Assembly (NCBI RefSeq): GCF_010993975.1
Contig: NZ_JAACZO010000011.1
Location: 62,001 to 126,000, forward strand
DNA: 64,000 nucleotides
Direction of reading: 5' to 3'
Source: Halomonas faecis
Lineage (GTDB): Bacteria; Pseudomonadota; Gammaproteobacteria; Pseudomonadales; Halomonadaceae
In this document: piece after piece, positions 20,065 through 30,827 of the stretch
Layout of the letters: each line of letters opens with the position of its first letter
Numbering within the stretch: the stretch's first letter is position 1
Notes under the pieces: model-generated
The model's input: the letters and a program-made list of their open reading frames with translations, nothing else
The model's database searches: none
Told to the model about the DNA's origin: nothing
Program-made: the position numbers and the translations under genes

Positions 20065-20744
20065 AAGGCTCGATCTATCGGCGCGGAGTTGCCGTTGCAG
20101 CGGCAATGGTGATGGGGACTTACCTGTGGGTCTGGTATTCGCCAGACTTGGCCGATGTACAGCGTTGGGCGGAACAGACCTCGCATCATCCCGTGACCAT
20201 CCTGGGTGTCATGTTGATCATGGCGGCGACCTTGACCTTGGGTTTGCCTGCCAGCATTGGGTTATGGCTGATTGCTCCGTTCTACCCGCCATCCGTGGCG
20301 GTGCCCATGCTGATCGTAGGTAGTCTTGGTGGTGCGCTGGGGGGATACGCGCTCGCCAGGCGGGTCGGCTTGAACTGGCGGCCAGGACGGTTGACCCGGC
20401 GCGTGGCGCACTTGCTGGAGACGCGTTGCGATGTCTTGACCCAGTGTGCGCTGCGTGTGTTGCCCGGTTTTCCCCATGCCGTGATCAACTATGCCGCCGG
20501 CTTGCGTCAGCTGCCGTTGCGTGGCTTCATCATTGCCGTCGTCGTGGGGCTGGGAGTCAAGTGGGCCGTGTATGCGAACGCCATTTATCACACCCTATCC
20601 GCGGCAGAACGCAAGCGTATCCTGACTCCCGAATTGTTGGCACCGCTAGTCGCGTTGGCCGTGCTACTGCTGATAGGGGCGGGGGCACGGCGCTTCTTCG
20701 ACCGAAGCCTGGAGAGTTCCGATGAACCGACTCATCGACGGTAA
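20061..20744 (+). CDS. TVP38/TMEM64 (DedA-related) membrane protein
   Basis: 227 residues, GTG start overlapping the upstream stop in GTGA. There is a membrane helix near the N-terminus, then a hydrophobic core LGVMLIMAATLTLGLPASIG and the glycine-rich GSLGGALGGYALAR. A VLPGFPHAVINYAAGL segment typical of the TVP38/VTT domain follows, then two further helices. Family members are implicated in lipid scrambling or membrane homeostasis. No specific substrate can be inferred. Pairing with an SRPBCC lipid-binding-fold protein is suggestive but unproven. Confidence 0.75.
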   Translation: MKGSIYRRGVAVAAAMVMGTYLWVWYSPDLADVQRWAEQTSHHPVTILGVMLIMAATLTLGLPASIGLWLIAPFYPPSVAVPMLIVGSLGGALGGYALARRVGLNWRPGRLTRRVAHLLETRCDVLTQCALRVLPGFPHAVINYAAGLRQLPLRGFIIAVVVGLGVKWAVYANAIYHTLSAAERKRILTPELLAPLVALAVLLLIGAGARRFFDRSLESSDEPTHRR

Positions 20745-20951
20745 TGGCTGACGCCATTGCGACCGCCGTGCTTGACGTCGTACATCGCCTGGTCGAGAGG
20801 GGGAGTCGTATGCGGTGGCGCTTCACCGGGAATTGGGGCAGACGTCCTGTCCAGCGTCATGACGACTCCTGAGTAAAACGCTCGGTTTAATCTCCTATCA
20901 TAGCGAATTGGCGGGCGGTGTCACTCCTTCCATGGTTTAGCCAGGTCATGC

Positions 20952-21188
20952 TCAACCCTTTCTCAACGACGCGTCGAGGTGGTCCACCACCTCTGCCCAG
21001 TCGGCGTCATCGTCCAGCGCTTCATGGAGGAACTCGGACTGAGCGTCGTTCCAGAAAGGAGCCTCATGCAAGGGGATCTCCTTCGGCAGCGGTGCATGGC
21101 GTTCGATGAAGGCCTTGATGGAGGTGTCGTCGGCGGGCAGGCCCAGTTGTTGAAAGAGCTCGGTGAAGGGGTGTACGGGATGTTCCAT
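20952..21188 (-). CDS. DUF2789 family protein
   Basis: 78 residues, acidic and soluble. FTELFQQLGLPADDTSIKAF, HAPLPKEIPLHEAPFW and DADWAEVVDHLDASLRKG match my recollection of the DUF2789 family, common in Pseudomonas and Halomonas. No function is known. A GGAGATC ribosome site precedes the ATG. It is monocistronic, 88 bases upstream of the asparaginase 3' end on the same strand. Confidence 0.75.
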   Translation of the reverse strand: MEHPVHPFTELFQQLGLPADDTSIKAFIERHAPLPKEIPLHEAPFWNDAQSEFLHEALDDDADWAEVVDHLDASLRKG

Positions 21189-21276
21189 GGGTGATCTCCT
21201 GGATTGGGTGTCGTCTTCACCCTAGACGTTCGGTGCGGCGACGGCGTGCTTCGATGCGTTAGACGCTTACATGGCG

Positions 21277-22323
21277 TCAACGCTCACCGGCCAAGGAGGT
21301 GAGAAAGCGTCGACGGCGCTCGCCATCGTCCAATGGCATGGCCAGCAGGTGAACGAGCTTGGTGTAGGCGGCTTCTGGGGTCATGGCGTCGCCCGAGAGC
21401 ACCCCCGCTTCGGCGAGCCCCATGCCCGCTGCATAGCGCCCCAGGGCCACACTGCCGGCTGGGCACTGGCTGATCGCGGCCAGTAGTTTGCCGTCGTTGC
21501 TGGCCCGGGCGAGAGCGTCGAGCAGTCGTGGTTCTTCCGGTGCGTTGCCGCCGCCCCATACCTCGAGCAGGGCGCCCTGCACGCGTCGGTCGTCCAACCA
21601 GGCTGCGACGTGCCAGGGTTGAATGCCCGGCCACAGCGCGATTCGCACCACGCTGCCGGCTGCCGCAGCAGCATAGTCGGCCAGCTCGAAGCGGCCAGCG
21701 TCGGGCGGCAGCGTGGAGGGCCCCTGGGTTGGGAAGAGAACCGCGTCGTCGCCGATCTGCTCGCCGAGCAGCGGGTAGTGGGGAGAGGCGAACGCCTCCC
21801 GGCCGGCCATCTTGCGACTGCGCACGCCGCGCAGTAGTCGGCCGCCGAAGGCCACGGCGACTTCCTGCAGTGCCGGCTTGGCGGCGAAACGCAACGCCAG
21901 CGCGACGTTGTGGAGAGCGTCGCTGCCGTCCATACCCAGCGGATGCATGGCACCGGTCACTACCACCGGGCGGTCGAGCCCCTGCAACTGGAAGGCGAGA
22001 CTCGAGGCGCTCCAGGTCAGGGTGTCGGTGCCGTGCAGTACCACTACGCCGGCATGTTCGGGCAGGGCTGCGGCGATTTCGCTGCCCAGGCGCTGCCAGT
22101 CGTGGGGCGTGGCGCTGCTGGAATCGATGGGATGAGCGCTCTCGCGAACCACGAAGTCGGGCAGGCTGGCCAGGCAAGCCGGGGATAGCGTGGCCAGGGC
22201 GGTGCGCAGTCGGTGCGAGAAGTCGGCGCCGGGGGCCAGGCCGCGCGACGTTTCGACCATGCCGATGGTGCCGCCCACGTAGAGTATCAGCACGGGACGC
22301 TCGAAGGACGTGGACGAAGGCAT
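21277..22323 (-). CDS. ansA: L-asparaginase, type I-like
   Basis: 348 residues. The N-terminal catalytic loop VGGTIGM carries the nucleophile Thr19, and the second threonine motif is HGTDTL. PVVVTGAMHPLGMDGSDA and RSRKMAGREAF fit the family. There is no signal peptide, so it is likely the cytoplasmic type I enzyme that hydrolyses asparagine to aspartate and ammonia. The ATG at 22323 has GGAG at good spacing; a start 13 codons upstream is less likely. The symbol follows the type I enzyme; glutaminase activity cannot be excluded. Confidence 0.85.
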   Translation of the reverse strand: MPSSTSFERPVLILYVGGTIGMVETSRGLAPGADFSHRLRTALATLSPACLASLPDFVVRESAHPIDSSSATPHDWQRLGSEIAAALPEHAGVVVLHGTDTLTWSASSLAFQLQGLDRPVVVTGAMHPLGMDGSDALHNVALALRFAAKPALQEVAVAFGGRLLRGVRSRKMAGREAFASPHYPLLGEQIGDDAVLFPTQGPSTLPPDAGRFELADYAAAAAGSVVRIALWPGIQPWHVAAWLDDRRVQGALLEVWGGGNAPEEPRLLDALARASNDGKLLAAISQCPAGSVALGRYAAGMGLAEAGVLSGDAMTPEAAYTKLVHLLAMPLDDGERRRRFLTSLAGER

Positions 22324-22414
22324 GACGGCTCCAGTCGGCAGGGGATGAGCCGATGATATCACCCCTTGGCGGTCGGGGTTGACCGACGTCTGGCGCCCCG
22401 CTGGTGGAATGCAT

Positions 22415-23629
22415 TCAGCGGGTGATCAGACGTCCTCGCTCGTCGACGTCGAGGCGGCGATTGCGTCCGGCAAGCAGTGCGAGGCCGGAGGCAATGGCGA
22501 CGATTGCCAGCAGCACCGCGGTCAGCGTGGGCAGGGTGGCCTCGAATTCGAGCAGGATGCCGATGCCGAGCGGTCCCATGGCGGCCAGGGTGTAGCCGCC
22601 GCCCTGGGCCAGGCCGGAAAGCTTGCCCGCCAGGCGTGAGTTGGCCGTGCGCAGCACGATGAGGGTGAGCGCGAGACTGAAGCTGCCGCCCTGACCCAGG
22701 CCGAGCAGGATGACGCCGACCCAGCGCCAGGTTGCCGGGCCGAGCAGCAGCAGCCACAGGCCGCAGGCCACGCAGCCGAGCACCGCCAGCAGGGCCGGGC
22801 GCTGGTCGCGGCTCAGGCGGGCGAGCCAGGGCGCGCCCAATGCCGAAATCAGTTGCACCATCACCGACGCGCCCATCATCCAGCCGGCCTGTACGTCCGA
22901 GTAGCCGCGGGCCTGGAGCAGAGTCGGTAGCCAGCCGAAGACGATGTAGGCGATCGATGACTGAGTGCCCATCAGCAGCATCACCTGCCAGGCCAATGGT
23001 TGGCCGAGCATGTCGCGCAGCGAACCGCCGCCGGGAGTCGGAGGAGGCACGCGACGGCGCGGCATGAAACGCTGCCAGGCGAGCATGGCCGATATGGCCA
23101 GTACTGCCCAACTGATCAGTCCGAGTCGCCAGCTGCCGAACCACTCGGTCAGGGGAATGCTCAGCCCCGCACCCAGGGCGCCGCCCAGGCATAGCGCCAT
23201 GGTGTAGACGCCGGTCATCAGGTCGGCGCCCGCCGGGATCTCGCGCTTGACCAGTGCCGGCAGCAGGGTGCCGGCAACGCCGATGGCCGCGCCCACCAGC
23301 AGGGTGCCGAGAAACAGCAGAGAGTCGGGAGGCAGTCCGCGCAGAACCAGGCCGATGGCCAGCACCCCCAGCGCGAAGCCGAGAGTCCGTTCGACACCCA
23401 GGCGTTTGCTGAGCCAGGGAGCCAGCGGAGCGAACAGGCCCAGGCAGAGTACCGGCAGCGTGGTGAGTGCGCCGATGGCCAGTGCCGAAAGCCCCGTTGT
23501 CGTCTGGATGCGTACCAGCAGCGGTGCCAGCGAAGAGAGAGCGGGGCGAAGATTGAGCCCCACCAGAATCATCAGCACCAGAAAGAGCGCGACGTGCTGG
23601 CGTTGTTCGCTACGGCTCGTCGTCGTCAC
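22415..23629 (-). CDS. MFS transporter, CynX/NimT family
   Basis: 404 residues with about twelve hydrophobic helices. LVGLNLRPALSSLAPLL near the N-terminus and LLVGAAIGVAGTLLPALVKRE are typical of the CynX/NimT (cyanate/nitroimidazole) branch of the major facilitator superfamily. The substrate is unknown. I chose the GTG at 23629, which has AAGGGAG eight bases upstream. The ATG at 23677 would overlap the previous gene by 68 bases instead of 20. It probably forms an operon with the upstream 183-aa gene. Confidence 0.8.
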   Translation of the reverse strand: MTTTSRSEQRQHVALFLVLMILVGLNLRPALSSLAPLLVRIQTTTGLSALAIGALTTLPVLCLGLFAPLAPWLSKRLGVERTLGFALGVLAIGLVLRGLPPDSLLFLGTLLVGAAIGVAGTLLPALVKREIPAGADLMTGVYTMALCLGGALGAGLSIPLTEWFGSWRLGLISWAVLAISAMLAWQRFMPRRRVPPPTPGGGSLRDMLGQPLAWQVMLLMGTQSSIAYIVFGWLPTLLQARGYSDVQAGWMMGASVMVQLISALGAPWLARLSRDQRPALLAVLGCVACGLWLLLLGPATWRWVGVILLGLGQGGSFSLALTLIVLRTANSRLAGKLSGLAQGGGYTLAAMGPLGIGILLEFEATLPTLTAVLLAIVAIASGLALLAGRNRRLDVDERGRLITR

Positions 23630-24161
23630 CTGGCCACTCCCTTGACCGGTTGGAATGGGAATGCGGCGAGCGAGCATCGCCTTCCTTGGGCGTCAGCATC
23701 GGATGCTCTTCGGCACCGTAGACACCGAACTTGACGACGCCCGGATCGTGGTTGGAACGTGCCTGGCGGCGAATGTCCGAGACGTCTTCGCTGCTCAAGA
23801 GTACGGCCTGCCCACCCTGCACCTGGCGCTGCACGGTGAGCCGGCCTTCGTAGGTCCAGCAGCGTTGCGGGACCTGGGCCAGATCCCAGATGCGGCCCTG
23901 CCAGTGAGCCTTGCCGTGGGAGTCCACGGTGAGCGCTTCGAGGGGGATCAGCGCGGCAAACTGTCTGGCATTGAGAACCAGACCGTTGCTGACCATGCTG
24001 ACGGCTCCCTCGAAGCGACCGGACGCGATCTGCGTCAGCACCTTGCGGCGTTTCTCTCTGGCTTCGATGCGGCCCTGACCGCACAAGTGAAGCAGGCCAT
24101 CGTCGATCTGCTTGATGACCCAGACCGACACGCTTTTCTTGCCGGTCAACCACTTCAGCAT
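23610..24161 (-). CDS. Hypothetical protein, 183 aa
   Basis: Not recognised. A soluble protein beginning MLKWLTGKKSVSVW, with alternating strands and short helices through residue 130 and a low-complexity, Ser/His/Arg-rich and then acidic tail (HSHSNRSREWPGDDDEP). No signal peptide, membrane segment or known catalytic motif is seen. Its last 20 bases overlap the transporter gene. Codon use looks like that of its neighbours. It may be restricted to halomonads. Confidence 0.6.
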   Translation of the reverse strand: MLKWLTGKKSVSVWVIKQIDDGLLHLCGQGRIEAREKRRKVLTQIASGRFEGAVSMVSNGLVLNARQFAALIPLEALTVDSHGKAHWQGRIWDLAQVPQRCWTYEGRLTVQRQVQGGQAVLLSSEDVSDIRRQARSNHDPGVVKFGVYGAEEHPMLTPKEGDARSPHSHSNRSREWPGDDDEP

Positions 24162-24247
24162 GGCGATAGGGTCCGATTGTGGGGGTGCCGGTATCCGCTC
24201 ATCGCTGCGCCATTCTCCTGTGGTTAAGGGAAAAGGGAGGCTTACAT

Positions 24248-24272
24248 TGGCACACTTTTTCGCCGTGTGCCA
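24248..24272 (-). terminator. Hairpin downstream of rhlE
   Basis: An 8-bp perfect stem TGGCACAC/GTGTGCCA with a 9-base loop, 10 bases past the helicase stop codon. No U-tract follows, so termination efficiency is uncertain. Confidence 0.45.
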
Positions 24273-24281
24273 TGCATCGGC

Positions 24282-25583
<1,302 letters not shown>

Positions 25584-25759
25584 GCGTTCTCCGGGAAACG
25601 TCTCGGCCATGCCATGCAAGGGTTTGCACGGTCAGTCCCGGACCGGGGCGTGAGAAAAGTCGGAATTGGATGCGGCAGGAGGGACCATGCAGTGCCGCTG
25701 AACGCAGTATGCCATAACCTCCAATGCAATGCAGCAGATGGCTGCCACGGTCTCGTTGC

Positions 25760-26356
25760 TCAGTGTCGGTCGCGAATTCTCTGGCCGATCTGGTCGGCGA
25801 CCCGGTTCCAGCTCTCCCCCAGGGCACGGACCAGCGCCGGATAGCCGTCAGCGGCGAGTTCGGTGGAGGCGCGGAAATCGTCGACGATCAGTGGCTGGCC
25901 ATTGGCGTCACGCAGTTGCCACTGACCTTCGCTACGCGCGGTGCCGTCAGGAAAGCCTTGAAAGCGGTCGACATCGAGGTGCAGCGTGAGGGCGTCATCG
26001 GGCGGGGGCGCGTCGTTGCGCAGCAACCGGGTATCCGGAAGAGTGACGGCCAGTCGCGCCTGGAGAGTGCGGCGCAGCTGCTGCGGAAGCGGCTCGGCCC
26101 AGACGTGTTGGCGCGCCTCGTTGAGCGTGATGTCATCGAGCTGCAGAACGATCCCTTCGGTGTCCAGGTAGCGGGCCACGCGCGGGAGGGCCACCTGGAT
26201 CACGCGGGACGGCGACTCGGGCGGAGCCCCTCCTTGGGCCGGTGTGGCCGGCAAGGCATAGCGTTGAGCGGGAGGGGTCGAGCTGGCGCAGCCACCCAGT
26301 CCGATCAAGGCGAGCGTGGCGGCGATCCAGATTAGGCGTCTCTTGGTGATGACCAT
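25760..26356 (-). CDS. pqiC: PqiC-type outer-membrane lipoprotein
   Basis: 198 residues. The signal peptide ends in the lipobox LGGC with Cys23. The rest resembles the ABC-transport auxiliary lipoprotein domain of PqiC (IQVALPRVARYLDTEGIVLQ and an ARQHVWAEPLPQQLRRTL motif typical of the family). In E. coli PqiC anchors the PqiB tube at the outer membrane for phospholipid trafficking. It lies 21 bases after the end of pqiB and completes pqiABC. Confidence 0.88.
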   Translation of the reverse strand: MVITKRRLIWIAATLALIGLGGCASSTPPAQRYALPATPAQGGAPPESPSRVIQVALPRVARYLDTEGIVLQLDDITLNEARQHVWAEPLPQQLRRTLQARLAVTLPDTRLLRNDAPPPDDALTLHLDVDRFQGFPDGTARSEGQWQLRDANGQPLIVDDFRASTELAADGYPALVRALGESWNRVADQIGQRIRDRH

Positions 26357-26377
26357 GTTTGCCTCTTGGGCTGCCGG

Positions 26378-28054
26378 CTAGGGTTGTCGCGGTGCGCGGG
26401 GCATCGGGTCGTCGACTTCCAAGCTGTCGAACAGCAGCGCGCGGGGGTTCTCGTTCAGCGTGCGGGCGACGGGCTGAAGGTCGCGCATCAGTCGTTCGAT
26501 GCGAGTCAGCGTGGCGGTCAGTTCGCGGTAGGCGACGGAGTCCGGTGACAGGCCCTGCAGGGTGTCGTCCAGGGTTTCCAGAGTGGCGTTGAGGTTGCCC
26601 GCCACGTTGCGCGTTTGTGGGTCGTCGAGCAATGCCTGCAGCGAACGAGAGACCTCGCGCACTTCGTCGAGGGTGGACTCCGAGGCGGCCAGGGTGCGGT
26701 CGAGGCCGGCGATCAGCGGTTCGATCTCGAGAGCGTTGAGCTTGTCGAGCAGCGTCGTGACCTGAGCCTCGATGCGCGCGAAGCCCCCAGTGGTGGTGGG
26801 GAAGACCTGGCGTTCGGCAAAGGTTTCGGAAGCGTATTCGCCGGCCAGGTCACGCTGGAAATTGACGTCGACGAAGAGCGCACCGGTCAGTAGGTTGCCG
26901 CTCTTCAGCGAGGCACGCAATCCGTTGGTGAAGAGGCGGTCGAAGCGCTCGCGCCACTCGTTCAGCTAGACCTGCTGGTTCTCGATGCCCAGTCGCTGGG
27001 GCTCGACACGGATCAGTACGGGGATCGAGAAGCCATTGCGTGAGTCGGGTTGCGTGGCGGTGAAATTCCACGGGACAGCGGCTACGGTGCCGATGCGTAC
27101 GCCGCGAAATTCCACGGGGGCGCCTTTCGAGAGCCCACGCACCGAGTCCTCGACCAGCAGCACGTATTCCAGATAGCGGTTGAACGTGCCCTGGCGGGCA
27201 CTCTCTTCATCGGCATAGAGCGTGAAGGTCGTGTCGGGCTCCACGCTGCGGCCACGGGGCAGCTCTTCCGGCACGCCGAAGGTGATGCCGCCACCCAGCA
27301 GTGCTTCCAGGGATTCGACGTTGACGCGGATGCCATCGGCATCGAGACGTAGATCGATGCCGCTGGCCGACCAGAACCGTGTGCTGTCGGTGACCAGTTC
27401 GTGGTAAGGGCTTTCGATGAAGACGCGATGATGCATGCGCTGATCTTGGGTGTCGAAGTCGGCTTCTTCCACCCGGCCCACGGTATATCCCTGGTAGGTG
27501 ACGGGGTCGCCGGGACGCAGTGAGTTACCCAGCTGACTGATCAGGTTGAGCCGAATGCCCGCGGCGCCGGCGGGCGCCACCGGAGGCTGGTCGCTGACCT
27601 CGAATTCGCGGGCTTGGGCGTCGGCCGTGCCGGCTTCGAGCTGAAGGTAGACGCCCGAAAGCACGGTGCCCAGGCCACTGATGCCTTCCTTGCCGATGCG
27701 CGGTTTGACCACCCAGAAACGGCTGTCGGATCGCAGCAGGGCTTCGGTGTCGGGTTCCATGCGTGCCGTGATCACGGCGTGGGAAAGGTCCTCGGCCAGT
27801 TGTACCTGCTCGACGCGTCCCACTTCCACGTTGCGTGTCTTGATCAGCGTATTGCCGGGCTCGATGCCCTCTGCATCGTTCATGATCAGGGTGATCTGCG
27901 GACCGCGGCTACGGTAGTTGTCGTAGACCAGCCAGAGGCCGATCAGGATTGCCACGATGGGTACGATCCAGATCGGCGAGAGGCGTGCCTGAGGCGTGGC
28001 GCGCGCCTGCTGCATGTCGTCGCTGGCCTTGGCATCGTGGTGAGGCTCGGTCAT
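26378..28054 (-). pseudogene. pqiB: pqiB with an in-frame amber stop (MCE-domain lipid transport protein)
   Basis: A single reading frame of 558 codons before the final stop encodes a PqiB-like protein (E. coli about 546). It has a short cytoplasmic N-terminus, one membrane helix (SPIWIVPIVAILIGLWLVY) and three MCE domains. A TAG codon at 26966-26968 interrupts it after GIENQQV. The frame resumes at once with LNEWRERFDRLFTNG and the third MCE domain, and no base is gained or lost. As read, translation gives a 362-aa product lacking the third MCE domain and the C-terminal coiled coil that forms the periplasmic needle. It could be a point mutation, a sequencing error or a suppressed amber codon. 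The start overlaps the pqiA stop by ATGA. Confidence 0.85.
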
Positions 28055-29409
28055 TGCACGTCTCTACGTTGGACTGCCGCCGGCCGGCCGCTGGCAGGAG
28101 GGGGCGAGTCCCATATCAGGCGGGGATCGAACGTCATGGCAGCCAACATGGTGAACACAACCACGCCGCCGAAGGCAAGTGCCGCGGGTCCGGGCGTGAT
28201 GGACATCAGCGTGCCGGCACGGATCAATGCCACCAGGATGGCGACCACGAAGACATCGACCATGGACCAGCGACCGATGAATTCGGTGAGCCGATAGAGA
28301 CGAGTTCGCGCGCCGGCATTGAGTTCGTTGCTGCGGGCCACCACCAGACACAGCCAGGCCAGGGCCACCAGCTTGCCGACCGGCACGATGACGCTGGCGA
28401 CGAAGATGACCGTGGCCACCGGCCAGGAGCCCATCTGGATCAGCTCCACCACGCCGCCGATGATGGTAGACGGTGAGGCGTGGCCGAGGCTGGTGGTGGT
28501 CATGATCGGGTAGACATTGGCCGGCACGTACAGCACGGCGGCCGCCGCCAGCAGGGCCCAGGTGCGCTGCAGACTGTGCGGATGGCGCGTGTGGAGCGCT
28601 TCGCCACAGCGTCGGCACTGGCCGTGTCCCCCGCTGGAAAGTCGGTTGATCAAGCCGCAGGTGGGGCAGCCAGTGAGCCCCTGGGGAGCGGCCGTGGTTC
28701 CGGTTCGAGTGCCGGCGGGAGCCCGGGGTTCACCGGCGAGGGAAAACCACAGCCAGTCGGCATCCACGGACTGCGTGGTCACCAGCAGCAGCACCGCGAA
28801 GATGCAGAAAGCCCAGAAGGCAACGCCCAGTTCTAGCTCGGCCATGCCGGATATCTTGATGAGGCTCACCAGGGCGCCGACGATGAAAACGTCCGCCATC
28901 ATCCAGGGATGAAGATGTGATAGCGAGCGGGCGATGCTGCGCCCCATGGGCAGGGATGAGCCGCGCAGAAGGCCGAACTGCAGCCAGATGACGCCGAGCA
29001 GGTAGACGGCAGGCAGTACCACGATGGTCAGTATCACGCCGATGGCGACGATGGGTTGGTGAAAGCCGATCAGTGTGGTGGCCGTCTCGGTCAGCTCGAT
29101 TCGGTTGCCGATGCCGCCGACGGTGAAGCTCACGAAGGGCAGGGTAACGGCGGCAATCAGCGCGATCAGCGCCGATATCGCCAACGCCATGCTGCGCTGG
29201 GCAGGATAGCGATGTCGGGTGACCAGGGTATGGCCGCAGCGCGGGCAGTCGGCCTTCTCCCCCGGGCTCAATGGCGGTAACGTGACCAGCCAGTCGCACT
29301 GGTGGCAGGCACGTAGACGTCGACGCGCACGGTCCGCCTCGGGTGGCGGGCGATCGGCCAGAGTGGCACCTGGCGGCAGCGCTGGGATGGAAAGAGGAAA
29401 CCTTGGCAC
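28051..29409 (-). CDS. pqiA: PqiA-type integral inner-membrane protein
   Basis: About 452 residues with two homologous halves. Each half starts with a zinc-ribbon-like pair of CxxC motifs (CHQCDWLVTLPPLSPGEKAD then CPRCG; CPTCG then CRRCG) followed by about four membrane helices. In E. coli PqiA partners PqiB and PqiC in envelope lipid transport and is induced by redox stress. The start is uncertain: the GTG at 29409 is the nearest upstream start in frame, and longer forms run into the divergent antiporter promoter. pqiB follows with an ATGA overlap. Confidence 0.85.
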   Translation of the reverse strand: MPRFPLSIPALPPGATLADRPPPEADRARRRLRACHQCDWLVTLPPLSPGEKADCPRCGHTLVTRHRYPAQRSMALAISALIALIAAVTLPFVSFTVGGIGNRIELTETATTLIGFHQPIVAIGVILTIVVLPAVYLLGVIWLQFGLLRGSSLPMGRSIARSLSHLHPWMMADVFIVGALVSLIKISGMAELELGVAFWAFCIFAVLLLVTTQSVDADWLWFSLAGEPRAPAGTRTGTTAAPQGLTGCPTCGLINRLSSGGHGQCRRCGEALHTRHPHSLQRTWALLAAAAVLYVPANVYPIMTTTSLGHASPSTIIGGVVELIQMGSWPVATVIFVASVIVPVGKLVALAWLCLVVARSNELNAGARTRLYRLTEFIGRWSMVDVFVVAILVALIRAGTLMSITPGPAALAFGGVVVFTMLAAMTFDPRLIWDSPPPASGRPAAVQRRDVQ

Positions 29410-29551
29410 CGACGATGACGACCTGAAGATGAGCGAAAGGCACCGGACGGCGCCTGCCGGGCCGGGCGTGTCCGACGGGCAAAGTGTGGCATGTTGACGC
29501 CGGGCGTACCATAGACAAACATTCGTTGGCGAATGTGAACCAGGAGCTGAC

Positions 29552-30535
29552 ATGATCCTTCCCGCCGTGGCCATCGTTGCCGGACTCGTCCTGCTGGTGT
29601 GGAGTGCCGAGCGTTTCGTGGATGGCGCCGCGTCGACCTCGCAGCGCCTGGGGCTGTCGCCGCTGCTCATCGGCATGCTGGTCATCGGTTTCGGTACCTC
29701 GGCACCGGAACTCATGGTTTCCGCCCTGGCTGCCGGTCAGGGAAATCCCGGCCTGGCACTGGGCAATGCCTATGGTTCCAACATCGCCAACATCGGTTTG
29801 ATTCTGGGGCTGGTGGCTTTACTGGCACCGCTGTCGGTGCACTCCAGCGTGGTGCGTCGCGAGCTGCCCGTGCTGGGAGCGGTGACGCTGCTCTCGGCGC
29901 TGCTGATGTGGGGAGGCGTGATCGCACGTGGCGAGGGGGTGCTGTTGCTGGTGCTGTTGGCAGGCTTCATCGGCTACTCCATCGTCGTGGCGCGCCGCGC
30001 CGGCAAGGATTCGCTGGCCGGTGAAACCGAGGAAAGCCTGGCAACGCATCCCATGTCGCTGCGTGCGGGACTGACCTGGACGCTGATCGGTCTGGTGTTG
30101 CTGATCGCCAGCTCGCGCTTGCTGGTATGGGGAGCCGTGGCGATTGCCGAGGGGGTCGGCGTCAGCGATCTGATCGTCGGGCTCACGGTGGTGGCGGTGG
30201 GTACGTCGCTGCCCGAACTGGCCTCCTCTATCAGTGCCCTGCGGCGTCGTGAGCATGACCTGGTGCTGGGTAACGTGGTGGGCTCGAACCTGTTCAATAC
30301 GCTCGGGGTCGTGGGAGTGGCGGGGCTCATTGCGCCCATCGAGGTGGCCAACGAAGTGCTGCTGCGCGACTGGACGATGATGACGGCCATGACCGCGCTC
30401 ATGGCCGTGTTCGCCCTGGGCTGGCGAGGGCGGCCGGGACAGATCAATCGCTTGGAAGGGCTGACACTGTTGGCACTGTTCGTGGGCTATACGGTGTTCA
30501 TGATCCAGTTGGTGATCGGCTCCGCCTCGGCCTGA
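29552..30535 (+). CDS. Calcium/sodium antiporter, YrbG family
   Basis: 327 residues with about ten membrane helices in two inverted halves. Each half carries an alpha repeat with the ion-coordinating motif: GFGTSAPELMVSALAA with GNAYGSNIANI, and AVGTSLPELASSISAL with GNVVGSNLFNT. These define the K-dependent Na/Ca exchanger-related YrbG family. It probably extrudes calcium using sodium. It is divergent from pqiA and monocistronic; an AGGAGCTGAC ribosome site precedes the ATG. Confidence 0.9.
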   Translation: MILPAVAIVAGLVLLVWSAERFVDGAASTSQRLGLSPLLIGMLVIGFGTSAPELMVSALAAGQGNPGLALGNAYGSNIANIGLILGLVALLAPLSVHSSVVRRELPVLGAVTLLSALLMWGGVIARGEGVLLLVLLAGFIGYSIVVARRAGKDSLAGETEESLATHPMSLRAGLTWTLIGLVLLIASSRLLVWGAVAIAEGVGVSDLIVGLTVVAVGTSLPELASSISALRRREHDLVLGNVVGSNLFNTLGVVGVAGLIAPIEVANEVLLRDWTMMTAMTALMAVFALGWRGRPGQINRLEGLTLLALFVGYTVFMIQLVIGSASA

Positions 30536-30827
30536 GGCACGGGGCTGCGACAACGCGACACGGCGGGGCGTCTAAACTTTGGCTTCGTGATAAGGTCAAG
30601 AAGAGTATCATGATGAGGAATCTTGGCATAAGCTTATTCCCAGTAGTGCTTTGAGAGGCGATAACAGCAATCCACGTCGGGGTTAGGCTCGTGCCGGGCG
30701 GAGTGTCCAAGCGGAATGCGCCACGATGTCGCTGCCGGCGAGCGATGTCCGAAGCATAAATCGCATCGGCGCGAAAACGCATCCCTTGCGACGGCCTTGA
30801 ATCATCCTGCGTTCCGAGGCAAGCGTC
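30536..30827 (+). other. Intergenic region upstream of cydABDC
   Basis: 292 bases between the antiporter and cydA. It presumably holds the cyd promoter, but I find no confident -35/-10 pair and no FNR-type box. Confidence 0.4.

Noticed and set aside
30570..30610. FNR-type box upstream of cydA (GTGATAAGGTCAAG)
   Set aside because: Half-site spacing is 3 instead of 4 and the left half is poor.
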